Source of the DNA: Stenocarpella maydis | Lineage: Eukaryota; Ascomycota; Sordariomycetes; Diaporthales; Diaporthaceae | NCBI GenBank assembly: GCA_002270565.1 | Contig: NQMI01000106.1 | Span: 101,003-165,002, forward strand | Direction of reading: 5' to 3' | Length of the DNA: 64,000 nucleotides | Shown here: one piece after another, positions 35,160-47,074 of the stretch | Numbering within the stretch: the stretch's first letter is position 1 | How the letters are laid out: each line of letters begins with the position of its first letter | Position numbers and translations under genes: made by a program | The notes under the pieces: generated by a model | Database searches by the model: none | Told to the model about the DNA's origin: nothing | What the model saw: the letters and a program-made list of their open reading frames with translations, nothing else

Positions 35160-36716
35160 GGTGCGTTGCGATATTCACAATGGATTACCCTTCTTAAGCG
35201 GCAATATGGTCACGTTCCGGGCAGCAGATGTTGTCAACTTCGAACGTCGAGCACTTGAGCGGAGCGAATGCAGTGAGGCTTCCAAGGGTTTTAGGAGAAT
35301 CTCCCCGCACGAAAACATTTTTTCTCCCGAACCATCCGGATGGCCTTTTGCATGGTCTCGCTTACTAGTTCATGCAGCATCTACTCATTTCTGCCTTGCC
35401 ATTTGCCTCAGACTGTCGTACAGCATGAAAATGCTTGGGCAAGAGGCATGTGTAAAAAGGAGCCCCGCTCGTGATCGAGCAAATAATCACAGAAAGAAGA
35501 CCAAGATTCTCACTCCATGACCATACTCCTGGTTGACCCCGGGGCTAGGCCCAGGTCGGTCGAATGAGCCTAGATATGGGCTGACACCAGGCCAAACTGT
35601 CCTCACACAGGATGCGGAGCGGTACAGGAAGCGACAATCTATTGCGGAAAGCCAAGGGATACTGTGATATGAAAGCTGTGTGTAAATGAGAGCCCAATGA
35701 GTTTTCTAGGTTGAAATACAGATTGTGTGGTGCCCTCTTCTGTCTCTTCCGCATCAGGCTCTTTCTCATCACTAACGTTGCTCTGCTAAACACCTACCTC
35801 AGACCTTGTGTGGTGGTCAGGATCCTTCCTGCAAACTGCCAGTGATTCATTCACCTACTCGTAGGGTTTAGAGTAATCTCGTGTCTTCTAGTTTTCTCCC
35901 TCCAGAGCCATCTGCCAAAACCAACTTATGCATAACTGAGGACTCATTTACCTATGTGCAAATTTTCAACCAAAAACATGGCAGGAACGCTCCGCAGAAT
36001 TTCAGCGTGACCACATGGTAGTTTGCCTGATAGTCTGTCCCCGTCCTTTCGCACGTATCATCCGTGAACAGGACTCGGACAAATTCAGGCAAAATCTTGA
36101 GAACTCTCCGCGCACTGGTTAAGGCGCTAAAAGAACTCGGGCATCGGAAGTTTGCGCAAATTGTCGCCGGCAAAGACTTGACTAAAGCGATCACAAATTC
36201 GGCATGGCAATCAACGAAGTATCCTCTACAAGGTCCCAGCCCCATTATGCCCAGACCCCAAAAACAAACAAGAGGTGATAAATGCAGGAGGCATTCTCTA
36301 TGTTACATAGGCACTTAGAACGCAGTTCCCAGAAAAATATGAGACAATATTCCCTGTGCCAAACAATTGTGACCATGGGCACAAGACTCCGCTTAAAGGA
36401 ACATGGCGCAGGAAGAGAACAAAATGTCTCAGGTACTTCCTAGTCCGCACGGCTCATAATTCTATGCAGGGATAGTTATTCTTTTCAATATCAATTGTTT
36501 CTTCTGGGCAAGCACCTTCCCGGCCAGTAGTGTCTGGAAGACGACAGACATTTGTGTAAGGCACGAGGCCGCCATCAATACTAAGCTCTATCGTCTGCTC
36601 TGACAGTCAAATCTTTGGGGGCGTACTAAGTGACATGTCACAGGCATCTGCCGTCTCAAACTGTCGTCAAACTTAGAAAGGCGTGTAGACATATCACCAC
36701 GGACACGGAAGTGATA
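35160..36716. other. intergenic, no convincing gene
   Basis: Short frames on both strands (for example around 35952-36318) have no recognisable domain. No repeat was found. Confidence 0.45.
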
Positions 36717-37358
36717 TCACATCCCGTCAGCAGAACCGTCCCCTGGCGTCAATTTGTAACAGTGATGGTAAATATCGGGGTCCGTCTCCTTGAGCTTCTC
36801 CGTCGGTATCTTCGCAATCTCCTCACAGCGGAACGGCAGGCCGTCGACATCAAACCGCCACCGTGAGTAACTCAGCGAGATCCAGAATCCCCCGGGGGCA
36901 AGACACCGCCTGACGGCGCGGCACATGCTCAGGAGCGGCCCCTCGCCGCCGCACGACACGGCATCGGCGGTGCTCTTGTCGACGACAAGATCGAACCTCC
37001 CCTCCCCGGCCACGAGCCCCAGGTCGGCGTCCAGCCTCGTCGCGTCCGCCACGGCGTACCCCATCCTGACGTCGCGGAAGCGCCCCTCCTCGAGATGCCT
37101 CCCGCGCTCGACGGCCAGGGGCTCGTAGTCGACGTTGAGGACGCGGGCGAACCCCGCGGCGCGGAGGTGGTTGTGCAGGTCGCTGGTCCCGAGGCCGACG
37201 TGCAGGACGCGCGCCGAGCCGCGGTCCAGGCGCTGCGAGAAGTCCGGGTCGGCCTCGAGGACGCGCATGAACTCGTGTGACGTGGCCAGCCACTCGAAGT
37301 TTGTCTCGGTGGCGAAGCGGGCGTGCCAGTATTCTCGCTTGTCGAAGTCTGTCGGCAT
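36717..37358 (-). CDS. SAM-dependent methyltransferase, METTL13/EEF1A-KMT4-like
   Basis: Single exon of 213 aa from the ATG at 37358 (MPTDFDKREYWHARFATE). This start fits the conserved N-terminus; an in-frame ATG at 37418 would add 20 residues of low-complexity Pro/Arg. Motif I reads VLHVGLGTSDL, followed by VLNVDYEPLAVERG (acidic residue binding the SAM ribose) and FDLVVDKSTADAV. The opening YWHxRF...FEWL is typical of the small methyltransferases related to METTL13/ECE2-type proteins, some of which methylate lysines of elongation factor 1A. Which substrate this one uses cannot be seen. Very GC-rich coding sequence. Next gene upstream is the phiA-like one on the same strand, 630 bases away. 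Confidence 0.8.
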   Translation of the reverse strand: MPTDFDKREYWHARFATETNFEWLATSHEFMRVLEADPDFSQRLDRGSARVLHVGLGTSDLHNHLRAAGFARVLNVDYEPLAVERGRHLEEGRFRDVRMGYAVADATRLDADLGLVAGEGRFDLVVDKSTADAVSCGGEGPLLSMCRAVRRCLAPGGFWISLSYSRWRFDVDGLPFRCEEIAKIPTEKLKETDPDIYHHCYKLTPGDGSADGM

Positions 37359-37987
37359 TGTCTGGGAGAAGGGGAGGGGGGGTGGCCGGCGGAGGGTGCG
37401 AGCTGAGGGGGTGAGCATAGGTGAGGCAATCGTGAGATAGGGCACTTGGGCGCATGCGTCTAATGGCGGTGCAGTTTGGGAGCTGGGTGAGACAAGTCGC
37501 TGAATTTATCTCGGGGTTTGACGTGAATTGTTATCAATTATTATTTCTGACGAGAAAAAATTTTGTACTACTGAGACCAGGTCCAGGGCCATTTTTTTGG
37601 CGATTAGGAGAAACCTGGCCATCCTGGACTAAGACTGAATAATGGTTAATGAGAAGCATTCGGAAGCACTTGGATCATGCAGTCACTCATCGCAATATAA
37701 AATGTAGTGGGGTTGGAATCGATGCATATTACAATAAGTCTATCTCAAAAATCCATCGTAAAAAGTATGCACATGAATATTCATCTGGTATGTCCAAAGA
37801 CTCGTCCAAATCCCGAGCGTCAAAATCGCGTAATGAGTCCGCGTTACATTAAAAAGCAATCGCTATGCAGTGGTTTTTCTTTATCTTTGTTTTTTTTTTT
37901 TTTTTGGGGGGGGGGGTGGCTGTGTTGTCGTTTGATAACCCCCAAGCCGGATATCGTCTCCTCAGTTGGCGTTGGTTGGCTCTCCGA
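37359..37987. other. intergenic with T16-G11 homopolymer
   Basis: No gene. A run of 16 T directly followed by 11 G lies at 37890-37916, about 70 bases past the phiA-like stop codon. On the phiA strand it reads C11 then A16. Confidence 0.6.
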
Positions 37988-38587
37988 TTAAGCAGAGGCG
38001 GGGGTGAAGGTGTAGGTGCAAGGGTTGGGCTCGGAGGCGACGGCGGCACGGGCGACGATGCCGGAACAGTTGGCGTTGCCGCCGGGGTTGGCAATGCCGG
38101 CGCTGACCCAGACCGAGTAGGAACCCTCGGGGATGGAGGGGCAGGCGATCAGGCCGGCGCCGTCGAAGGTGAGGTCGCCGTACTTGTCGAGCTTCCAGCC
38201 CTTGGTCTCGGCGTTGCGGGTGGGCAGGTAGCCGCCAGGCTGGGTCGAGTACTGCAGGACGCCCTGGCCCATGCCGGAGCGGTCGGTGTAGAGCGCCTGC
38301 TGGACGGCGTCGGGGGTGTAGAGCAGCAGCTCGCCCTGCTTCAGGTAGAAGGTGGCCCAGTTCTGCTCGCCCTTGAGGCAGGTGGCGCCCTCGGAGCCCT
38401 CAGGGAGGTTGAGGGCCAGGCCGCCCTGCGTGGCGGAGAAGGCGGCGTACTGGAGGTCGGTGCCGGAGCGGATCGAGACCATGTTGAAGGGGGTGCCGTC
38501 GGGGATGGTGCCGTTCTGGCGGGAGACCAGGGCGGGGGCGGCGGCGGCCGAGGCGGCCAGGGCGGCGGAGAGGAGCTGGAACTTCAT
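37988..38587 (-). CDS. phiA: cell-wall protein PhiA-like
   Basis: Single exon of 199 aa from the ATG at 38587 (MKFQLLSAALAASAAAAPAL, a clear signal peptide). The mature protein matches the PhiA family of Aspergillus and other Pezizomycotina: VSIRSGTDLQYAAFSA, ATFYLKQGELLLY, YTDRSGMGQGVLQY, GWKLDKYGDLTF, LIACPS and SGIVARA. PhiA is a secreted cell-wall protein needed for normal phialide and conidium development in Aspergillus nidulans. The role in this fungus is inferred from homology. Length is normal and codon use is strongly biased to C/G third positions, as in highly expressed genes. A TATA-like CATATAAGAG lies about 180 bases upstream and a CATCAC-rich leader follows it. Confidence 0.88.
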   Translation of the reverse strand: MKFQLLSAALAASAAAAPALVSRQNGTIPDGTPFNMVSIRSGTDLQYAAFSATQGGLALNLPEGSEGATCLKGEQNWATFYLKQGELLLYTPDAVQQALYTDRSGMGQGVLQYSTQPGGYLPTRNAETKGWKLDKYGDLTFDGAGLIACPSIPEGSYSVWVSAGIANPGGNANCSGIVARAAVASEPNPCTYTFTPASA

Positions 38588-38701
38588 CTTGAATGTGGTG
38601 GGTTGGGGTTGGTTGTCTGGTGCACAAAGGACAGTCAAGCACGTAGGCTATTATTATTAGGATATGCTGGAGAGCGGGTGAGAGGACTCGAGACTGGGAT
38701 G

Positions 38702-38728
38702 GTAGTGATGGTGATGATGGTGATGATA
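38702..38728 (-). repeat. CAT/CAC microsatellite in the phiA leader
   Basis: On the gene strand the sequence is a run of ATC/ACC triplets (TATCATCACCATCATCACCA...). It is probably in the transcribed 5' leader. Confidence 0.5.
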
Positions 38729-38764
38729 AGTTTCAGCCGACAACAACGGACGGAAACAGACCGA

Positions 38765-38775
38765 CTCTTATATGC
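38765..38775 (-). promoter_or_regulatory. TATA-like box of the phiA-like gene
   Basis: Minus-strand GCATATAAGAG about 180 bases before the ATG at 38587, ahead of a long pyrimidine and CATCAC-rich leader. Assigned by position and composition. Confidence 0.45.
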
Positions 38776-41700
38776 CAGCGAGTTTATTCTCCGGCTCGTC
38801 AATGGCAGGACATGCATGGCCACATCCGGGCGAGGGAGCCCCTGAGCCCAGCAAGCATCAGCACCGCCGACCCTGCATTCGCACTTCGCCTGACATCACG
38901 GGTGGCGATCAGTGGGCATCTACTGACAGACACTCTCTGTGGGGTTGCAACGTTGACGCTACGCTTGGGCGAACACGAGCAGGGACAACACCAGCCGGAC
39001 CAAGAATTGAGTGGGCGGGCGGAGCTCAACACTGGCCAAGCACCATGGAGACCGGACAAACTTCAGCATGCTTGCAACCCAGAGGTTGGCTGGACCATGT
39101 AGTGTATGTACACTTGGGTACGGGGTACAGGAGGCCTTCTGGCACTGTGGGCTCGTGATGCGCCCTGGGCCCTCTCCTCTGTGCGTGCCGATCGCCGGAT
39201 ACTCGTGTACACTAAAAGAACACAGAAGAGCACCCGAGCTGAGCCCGGCCGTGCCATGGCCATTGTGACGATGCTGCGGTGGCTCCGGTGCCCAATGGAC
39301 GGGCGTTTCGATCTTCCCCGGCAGGGCAGGGGGGAAACAGGGGGGCCAAAGCTGCCATGCTATGTGGTCAGCCAGATTGTGATGTGTCTCCAGAGAAACT
39401 GTCCAATATGCATACTCTGGACCAGTGGACAAGCAGTTCCCTCCTTTCCCACGCTGCCACAGCGTCAGCGTGTACGGAGTACTCCGTATGTACAGCTTTC
39501 CCACTGCCCAGACTCGCGGCAGCGAATGGGAGGGCGCATTCGGGAGGGCGGCCCAGTCCGGACCCGGTTTTCCTCGCCACGCCTCGGTCGAGTCAGGTCC
39601 GCACCCAGGGCTCGAGGGCTGTGCTCTGCCGGTTGGCAGCGCTCGGAATAGCACCAGAGACGGCTTCTGGCGGCTTCTCGGGCCCCGGCCGGCCAGCCAG
39701 CATTTGGTCTGATGTAACGAGACATCGTGTTGAGCCGCAACCCGGCTTCCACCCACCCTTGGACGCCACTGTGGACAGGCCAGGCGATCGTGGGAGGCGG
39801 AGCTAACATGCTTTCCCGCTGGCGGACAGACCGCGTCTGTCAACGCTGGACAAATGCCCCCGGCATTACGTTGCCGTTGCCGCTGCGCCCCAATCGTCAT
39901 CGCAACTGCACGTGAACGGGAGGAAATACGAGACTGCATCATGCATGACACAACATCAAAAAGGTCCCAGCAGCAGTAAGTACAACGACTGTCAAGAAGC
40001 CATTACGTCCTCTTGGCCTGATATGTTGAGCCACAGGTCGCTCAGCGTGGGTAATACTGGCCATGCCATGGCCAAAAGGCCTGGAAAGGTTCGGCTGAAC
40101 CCCAGCATGGCTGTTCGACGGCATTGCATCAACCCTACCGAAATAGAATGGCTCAGCCTCGCTTTACAGTTCCTGCCTGTGATCCGCAGCCTCACTCGAT
40201 TAACATCCCCACAGGCAAGGTCGAAAGGCCTATTTGGGAGCTGCGCTTGCATTGGACAATCGTATACGTAAATTCGTAGCATCCAGATTTTAAGAAACCC
40301 ATACAAGAGTGTTTCTCTGGTGATGAGGGGCGCATACTTGATGGTAGAGAGATCCATTGATCAACTCCATCGGAACCAATCACCAAAAGAATATCCATCG
40401 TATCTCGAGAGCGTCAGCCTAAGTTGTTGTGTTGCGGTAAGTATGCCCCGCGGTATCCAGATCTCCCAGAATATATATCAGTTATTTCGCACGCTCTTCC
40501 TAGTCTTCAAACGGCTTTCTCAGAGGACATCCAAGGAAAAACAATGCTGCCCGAGGCAGCCTATCGGTCTGCATGCCAGTATCCCAGGTGTAGTTTGGAC
40601 GACTCCACTTTCAACCGCGACCCAACGCTCCATCGAACCCCACTCGGCTTGACGGGTGAGGCCCACAGGGTTGGCATCTGTAGAGTGCAGCCTTTCCCCC
40701 CTATTCACGTCGTGGGCCAGTTGTGTAAAGGACTCCGCAGTGCGTTGTATTGTAGCTGGGCGTCTTGCCCCTGAGCATGAGCTGACGGACCTCTTGGCAT
40801 CTTGGAATTCTGTCCTTGTTGTTCCTACAATGTCAACTTGCAATTCCTGATATTCTACTCTGCCCGCTCATTAGAAACCTCACCGGTCCGATGAGTGTCC
40901 ACTCACGGAATCAAGCAGGTACCGTGTTGAAACCCCCCCCCCTGGCTCCAGCAAGGGCAGGCCGAGGCATTTCTTTCCCCGGGATGATTTCAGTCGCCGA
41001 TCGATCACAACTCAATCCAACCCACCAAGGAGGCGCCCCCGAGATCCTGAAGCCAAAGCCCCCCCCCCGGCTGGACCGAGCTCGACGAACGGACCGTGGT
41101 GCGGCCCCCGGACCTTTTCGGTTCTGGGCCCCCCTTCTTGGCATGATAGACTATCGCATCCGTGAAATACCTCGTCGAGTGCCTGGATACACCGCCCAAG
41201 GTAAGACACGTCCTGGCTTCTCGTACTGAGGTGCATCTCGACCGTTGCTGAATATGGACCATCCTGCTTCCAGGAGGCGCACACAGAGGTGTCTTTTGTA
41301 GTATGCCCACTTTATTTCCCTTCATTGGCCCTGCATCGGTCCTCTGTACTGGCGTTCGTTGAGTCCTGTCAGCTCCTGGTTCACAGAAGCACTCATCCAT
41401 TCACTCATTAGGTACTATCAACAGTACATCTGTTCCCTGTCATGTACCTGGGTACTAAGGAGTTGATAATACCAAGTCAGGTTCCAAGTCAAGACTCAGT
41501 TGACACTGAGTCCAGTTTACTAATAGTTAGACGTCGCCGCCGCAAAACCATGGCATACTAACAGAGTTCACCTCCAAGTAACTACGACAGTGTTTACTAA
41601 TTGATCAGTCACCAGACAGCGGCTGTTGGTCGCTTGTCGCCACAGGCAATAACTAAAGAGCATCGGGCGTGTCACCAAAGACACAGAACACGTCTCAGAC

Positions 41701-41901
41701 GCTGTGACCTTCTCATTACAAGGTCTAGGTGTCTTAATAACACTTGCACGTGAACAGCTCGAAAATCCCACGATAGCCTTTCAGCAACATAGCAGCGAGG
41801 TAGCAAATTCTGAAAACTTCCCTGCGATTAGGTGGCTAAGGTTTTCATTCGGTGCCTATCTGCGTAATAGACAACACCCCAAACTCCCAAGAGCACGTCC
41901 C
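38776..41901. other. long GC-rich intergenic region, no convincing gene
   Basis: A 330-codon minus-strand frame (38959-39951) and several overlapping frames exist, but no motif, signal peptide or family resemblance supports any of them. A perfect 16-base palindrome TACGGAGTACTCCGTA is at 39473-39488. C runs of 9-10 lie near 40930 and 41060. Confidence 0.5.
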
Positions 41902-44872
41902 TTACCAGGTCTTAGGCCCGAACGTCTCCCCATCAGCAACCGTGAGCGGGATTGCAGCACCGTTCGAGTCCAGGTTGTTGAAGGCATTGGTGACATTGGG
42001 GTTCCCGTCCGCGCGCGGGTTCATGAACCACTGCGGGGGGTTGACCTGCTGGGGCAGGATGAGGGCGAAGAAGATGATCAGCGTGCAGATGTACAAGCCC
42101 GTGTCGAGGCCCGCCGAGGTGATGTAGTTGTAGTTGGCCCACCACCCCTTGAAGCGGCGCTTGATGAAGCCGTTGAAGAAGACGCCGACGGCGCCCCAGC
42201 AGAGGTAGATGTACACGGTGGCCGGCGGGATCTGGCCGGAGCCGCCAAAGATGAGCGGCCAGTGCAGGTACCGGATGCTCGAGCGCGGGAAGCGCCGCGC
42301 GAGGAACCAGGTGACGACGGGCAGGGCGGCGCCGAGGAGCCAGTACCACTGGAGGGCGGAGTAGATGCCGCCGGCGCCGAACACGCGCGCCGGGCCGATG
42401 ACGCCCCAGACGACCGAGGCCGTGTAGAAGACGCTGGCGCCGGGGCAGGTGTAGCCGTTGGGCTGGTGCGCCTGGCAGATCTCGGGGATCGTGCCGAGGG
42501 CCCAGTTGAAGACGGCGACCTGGACGATGCAGGACCAGACGCAGGCAACGACTTGCGCCATGAACGTGATGCGGGGCTGTCAGAGGGGGGAGGAAGTGGT
42601 TAGCATCGCTGGGCTTGGTGAGAACAGGATCGGATGATCAGACTGCGACTTACTGGCACCTTGAGGTAGTGACCGAATTTCATATCCTGGATAAAGTACA
42701 GAGCTTGAGCCATCGTGATGTATCCGAACGTCTTGAAGAGCATCATCGCGATAGGCCGTCCCGGCAGCATGTAACCGACCATAAACTCGGTCAGCACGTT
42801 GAGTCCAAGCTGCGTGTTGGTGATGCCCTGGATCATGCCGATGGGGACGAGGAACACGATGGAGAGCAGGAACGCGATGATCAGTGCCCACCACGTCAGA
42901 TGGGTGTCCCAGACCAGGACGGTGACGAGAGAAAGGGCGAACAAGACGGCAAACATGACATAGTACCACCAGTTGGGCGTGTCTCTGTACTTGCGCATCA
43001 TCTTGAGATGAACGTCGGCGTCCTGGTTGCGCGCCAGCTTCCAGCGCTCGACGATCTCGGAGCCGTGGAAGATGGCCGTGTGCACAATGACAGACGAGAG
43101 GGCGCCGAAGGAGACGCCGTACGTGAGGGAGAAGAAGGTCCCCAGGAAGAGGGGCGAGTACCGCTTGTACTCGGCGACATCGAGCGTCTTCTGGGGGGTC
43201 AGGATCCGCGTGACGTTGTACGCCGCACCAGTGTTGTCGAACGAGTGTGTCTGAGCAAATGACATCCGTAAGCGAGTGCCTTCATGCAGCAGGGAGGGAG
43301 GGTGACAGTGGACAGTGACTTACACTCGCGATGGGCAGGTACTGAACCCACCAAGAATTGGTGTAGAAGACGCCAAGCCCGGCCACCAGGAAGAAGATGA
43401 TCACGCCGATGAGCGTGTTGACGATGGCGAAGAGCGGATATGGCAGAGGGCTGCCAATAAACGCAGTCATGATGGTCCAGTCAAACGTAATTGGGAGCTG
43501 TCACGTCAGCTGGGGCTCAACATGTAGCAGTGGCGGGGTGGGAGGTCCCTCGCTTGTGATTATACTTACAAGGCCAAATCCGGAATTGTTGCCGAAGATC
43601 TGATTGAGAATCATGTTGTTCGGTGCGATCCAGCAAATCCAGTCGAAATAGGTGAGGCCCTGGGCGATCCACCCAGGGAACCAGTACCACGTAAAGCTAC
43701 CGGCAAAGACGTAGAAGAAGTAACGATATCTACCGATGCTCCATCCATTGGCCGCGGCGGGGTCGGTCGGCTTGTGGTCGTGGAGACTGTACATCAGAGC
43801 CGTCTGGGCCAGGGTCTGGGGCCAGATCATGGCGGCGGGCCAGACCAAGAAGCGGCGCACGATGCCGGCCATGCCGAACCCGACGCACTGGGTTGTGAGG
43901 ACCAGGAGCATCTGGAAGCCCCAGCCAAAGTTCTGCTTGTAGAAGACTTGCTGGGCCAGCAGGACGTCGGTGGCATATGCGACACCTCCCTGGATCGACA
44001 CGGACGACATCATGACGATGATGGCATGTTCCTTCATGTTAAAAGGGCCGGGGTTGAGGTTCCATTTCAAGCCGAACGTGTTGAACTCGTGGTTGGGTAG
44101 GACCTTTGCAGCGGGTGATTGTGAGAAACATCATCTTTACCTAGTACTGACAGGATGCATAGTGACTTACACGAGCCATCCCGCACCCGATTGGGTACGC
44201 GAGCAACTGCACGACGTAGACGTAAATGCTGATCGAGGGGTTGCGAAGGGAGAACAGCAAGTTGACGGCAGAAACAATGGTGGTCGCAGTAAGCCCGATG
44301 ACCCATGCCCTGATGGTGTTTGCAGGCATTTCCTCGTCGTAGTTTCGTACGGTGGCCCTGACCTCGAAGTACGGCGAGTCCTCCTCAAGCAAGGCATGCT
44401 CGAAGTTGGCCTTCTTCTCGACATCGTCGGTTTCGGCGACCTTGTTGGCAGCTTCCTGTTCATCAGTCAGCACCAAGCGCTTTCGACCCGTTGTACTTGC
44501 CACCGGCCGTGCTGCACACAAAACCCGAGAACCTTATCGCCATCGCCTTCTCTGGTACGGTTCTCTTCTGGGCCAAAGCGCCGCCCACGAGGTCAGGAGC
44601 AGCGTTGACGCAGTCCCGTATTGACATAAAAGGAATGGAGAACGTACAATGGTGTCATAGTCAAGATTGTAGTCCCATTGATGCGTCTTCTTGAACTTCT
44701 TCAGCTGGTCCACGCTTGAAGAGATAGCAACGTCGTCCTGATCCACATTGTCGGTGGCGGGGGCAGTCTTGTCATCAGGATCGACGGAGCCAACGTTCTC
44801 GGGCACGGTCTCCTCGATCACGGGATGATCAGTGGTCCGCCGAGCAAACGGCTTCCGTATGTTGAACGGCAT
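41902..44872 (-). CDS. OPT-family oligopeptide transporter
   Basis: Six exons (minus strand): 44872-44648, 44455-44171, 44103-43570, 43497-43324, 43250-42654 and 42576-41902, giving 829 aa, the usual OPT length. Every exon length is a multiple of three, so all introns are phase 0. The first intron (192 bases) is longer than the others (66-76) and could hide a small exon. Family motifs: SPYFEVRATV, NPGPFNMKEH, WPAAMIWPQTL, SFTWYWFPGW, HTAIFHG and FGYITMAQALYFIQDMKFGH followed by KVPPR. Many hydrophobic segments follow a hydrophilic acidic N-terminus of about 100 residues. OPT proteins are plasma- or vacuolar-membrane proton symporters for small peptides, glutathione or metal chelates; the cargo is not readable. 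The frame is intact. Confidence 0.9.
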
Positions 44873-46984
44873 ATTGAAGTAGCCAAACTGCGCCCAAGAC
44901 CTCCCGTGGCCTCAATGCGATGCCGAACCAGGCCAGTGCGATTAGGCTCGGAGGCGCAAGAAACAGGAGGGTACCCAAACACTGAGAAGAATCAGTATGG
45001 TGGAGAAGAACGGGCCTGGCAAAGGCACGACTTGGAGCGCGAAGGGCCAGATGGCACCTTATTTAAAGACATGCAGGCCCCCGGCTCGCTCAGTGTAACC
45101 TGAAGTTGCCTTCCAATATCTGCATGATGATTATATTACCATGCTGTTGGTTCTCCCCAACCTGCGCCATACTGAGTTGGGCACTTGACACTACAGATAA
45201 GCTTTCCAAGGCCGCCCCAGACTGGGGATGCCCATGCCCGGCCCCCTGCCCCTCAGGGGCCAGCGTCCTCACGGTCGTATCATCAATCGACCCAATGCCA
45301 TTCGTCGGAGCCATACGCCACAGCAGCTGGAAGGATCAAATAAACAGGGTGTGTCGCCAAGCTAAGCGTTGGAAGGAGTCGCTGGATGACGGACGTTTGT
45401 CGGGCCATTTCTCAAACGAGCACGAGACCATTATCGCTAACCAATAGATCTCGTACACAGCCTGGCTAAGCTCAAGGATAGCCAAACACCTTCCAAGAAG
45501 AGGATGGCTCGGGCTGATCTTTATCAGGCCCCTTTGGCCGACGTTCCGGATGGAAGTTTGTCGGGGTCGTGCACAGCGCGGGGTCCAGGTGAGGCGGTCG
45601 CACATCAGCTGACCCGGAGCTCAGAGACACGCACGGCATCCCAAGACCCGAGGGGAGCTCAGCAGCTCGCCCATCACGAACGGCTCCGGCTGCGCACTTC
45701 CATATCGTCAGTAATACTTCTGATGCCTGGTGCAGCGGTGAAGTCACGATGCGGGTCCAGGCAGATGGACTGCCCAGGGGCGTCCGCACGCCGAGAAGTG
45801 TCATTACAGGCTTAGCTTATCGGCAGAGCATGACAAGCTTTGCTCGGCGAAACGCGAACAAGCTGGGCACGCTAAGGGCTGTATGCAGCAGTCCAACCCG
45901 GTGAAATTACGGCCCGGACCCGCTCCGCGCGATGCAGCTGATATGATCTGCTGCAGCCTGCGGGTCATGATGTCCCTTGACAGGATTATTTTTACTCTTA
46001 TCGATTCCTTAACTCCTTTGATTAAAGTGGAAGATTCACATGTGTAAACGGGGTATTCATTCTTCAGCCCGGGAAACTGTTACTGCAGCAGAGTGTGTGT
46101 CAAGCGCGCAGTCATTCAATTGCGTTAGCGTTAACTCATGGAAACCACTATCTAGAGGCCGCCGCTCCATTTTTTGTTTAAAAAAAAAAGAAATTGGGGC
46201 AGGGGGTGGTGGGGTGGAATTGCCACTAGATTGAAAAAGCGAAACCAACAACTAGAAATAAGTATGGAGGATTAGTGTCTTATTTAACAGGTACTCGCTA
46301 AATTATTAAGGGCCAGAGGGGCCACGGAGCCCAGCGTGGTGTGGAAGGCCAAAAAGATACATTCTCTGCCAAGGCGCTAAGAAAGCTTGACTCAAGGTAC
46401 CTTGGAGAAGGGTTAGGGGAAGGGTGTAAGGGGGAGGGAGGGGGAGGAAGAAGGAGAGAGGTCACACTAAGCTCCCACACTGCCGATTAAACCCCATAAA
46501 TTTCACCTGGGACTAAAGACTTCCGTAAGAAGTTGGCCGGTGATGGCGCAAGGCTCGCGGTTAGCTTCTCTATGCTTAGAGGTCAACTAATCTCATTTTA
46601 ACCACATACAGACTCTTTACTCTTACGCAGAAGGCTTAACAAAGAGGTTGGTCATGCCTATCGCGATCGCACGGCTGAGATGTTTGAGAAAGAGCCACAC
46701 ATTTTGCGAGATGGCCTGCCAGATCGTTTTCACTCGATAGTTCGGCACGTGCCAGAATCTCTGCGCAGCATCTTGTCTCTTACCATGGTTCTCCCATATA
46801 ATAACTTTGGCGACTACAACACCATTGCGGACGGGCAGCCATGTCATCTGGTTTGTGTTTGTTAGAGAAGGGCTAATAGGTATAGGCGGTCCCGCCTGGT
46901 GACGGAGGAGACCCATCACAGCTTGATCTTTGGTCTGTTAGCTGCTCGTTTCGTTTCAAATCCGGCCATAGTTCCCAATTTTTT

Positions 46985-47074
46985 GAAAAAAAAAAAAAAG
47001 AATTATAATAAAATAAAAGAGCTGCGGCGGTCCGTTCATACATACAGTCGTAGACGCTCAAAGACCCCGCGATT
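46985..47074 (+). repeat. short dispersed repeat, copy 2
   Basis: An A-run, then AAAAGAGCTGCGGCGGTCCG...CTCAAAGACCCCGCG. It matches copy 1 at 4413-4515 with small indels and lacks RIP-like change. Confidence 0.4.

Noticed and set aside
36850..37455. Open frames overlapping the methyltransferase
   Set aside because: Arg/Pro-rich alternate-frame shadows of a very GC-rich gene.
37865..38845. 326-codon open frame opposite the phiA-like gene
   Set aside because: Antisense shadow with Gly/Val low complexity; the minus-strand gene has a signal peptide and clear family motifs.
38959..39951. 330-codon open frame, minus strand
   Set aside because: No domain, signal peptide or family resemblance. It lies in GC-rich DNA where long frames are open on several strands at once, and it overlaps other frames of similar length.
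41704..42603. 299-codon open frame opposite the OPT gene
   Set aside because: It is the antisense shadow of the last OPT exon; the product is a low-complexity Asp/Glu/Arg/Val string typical of GC-rich reverse frames.
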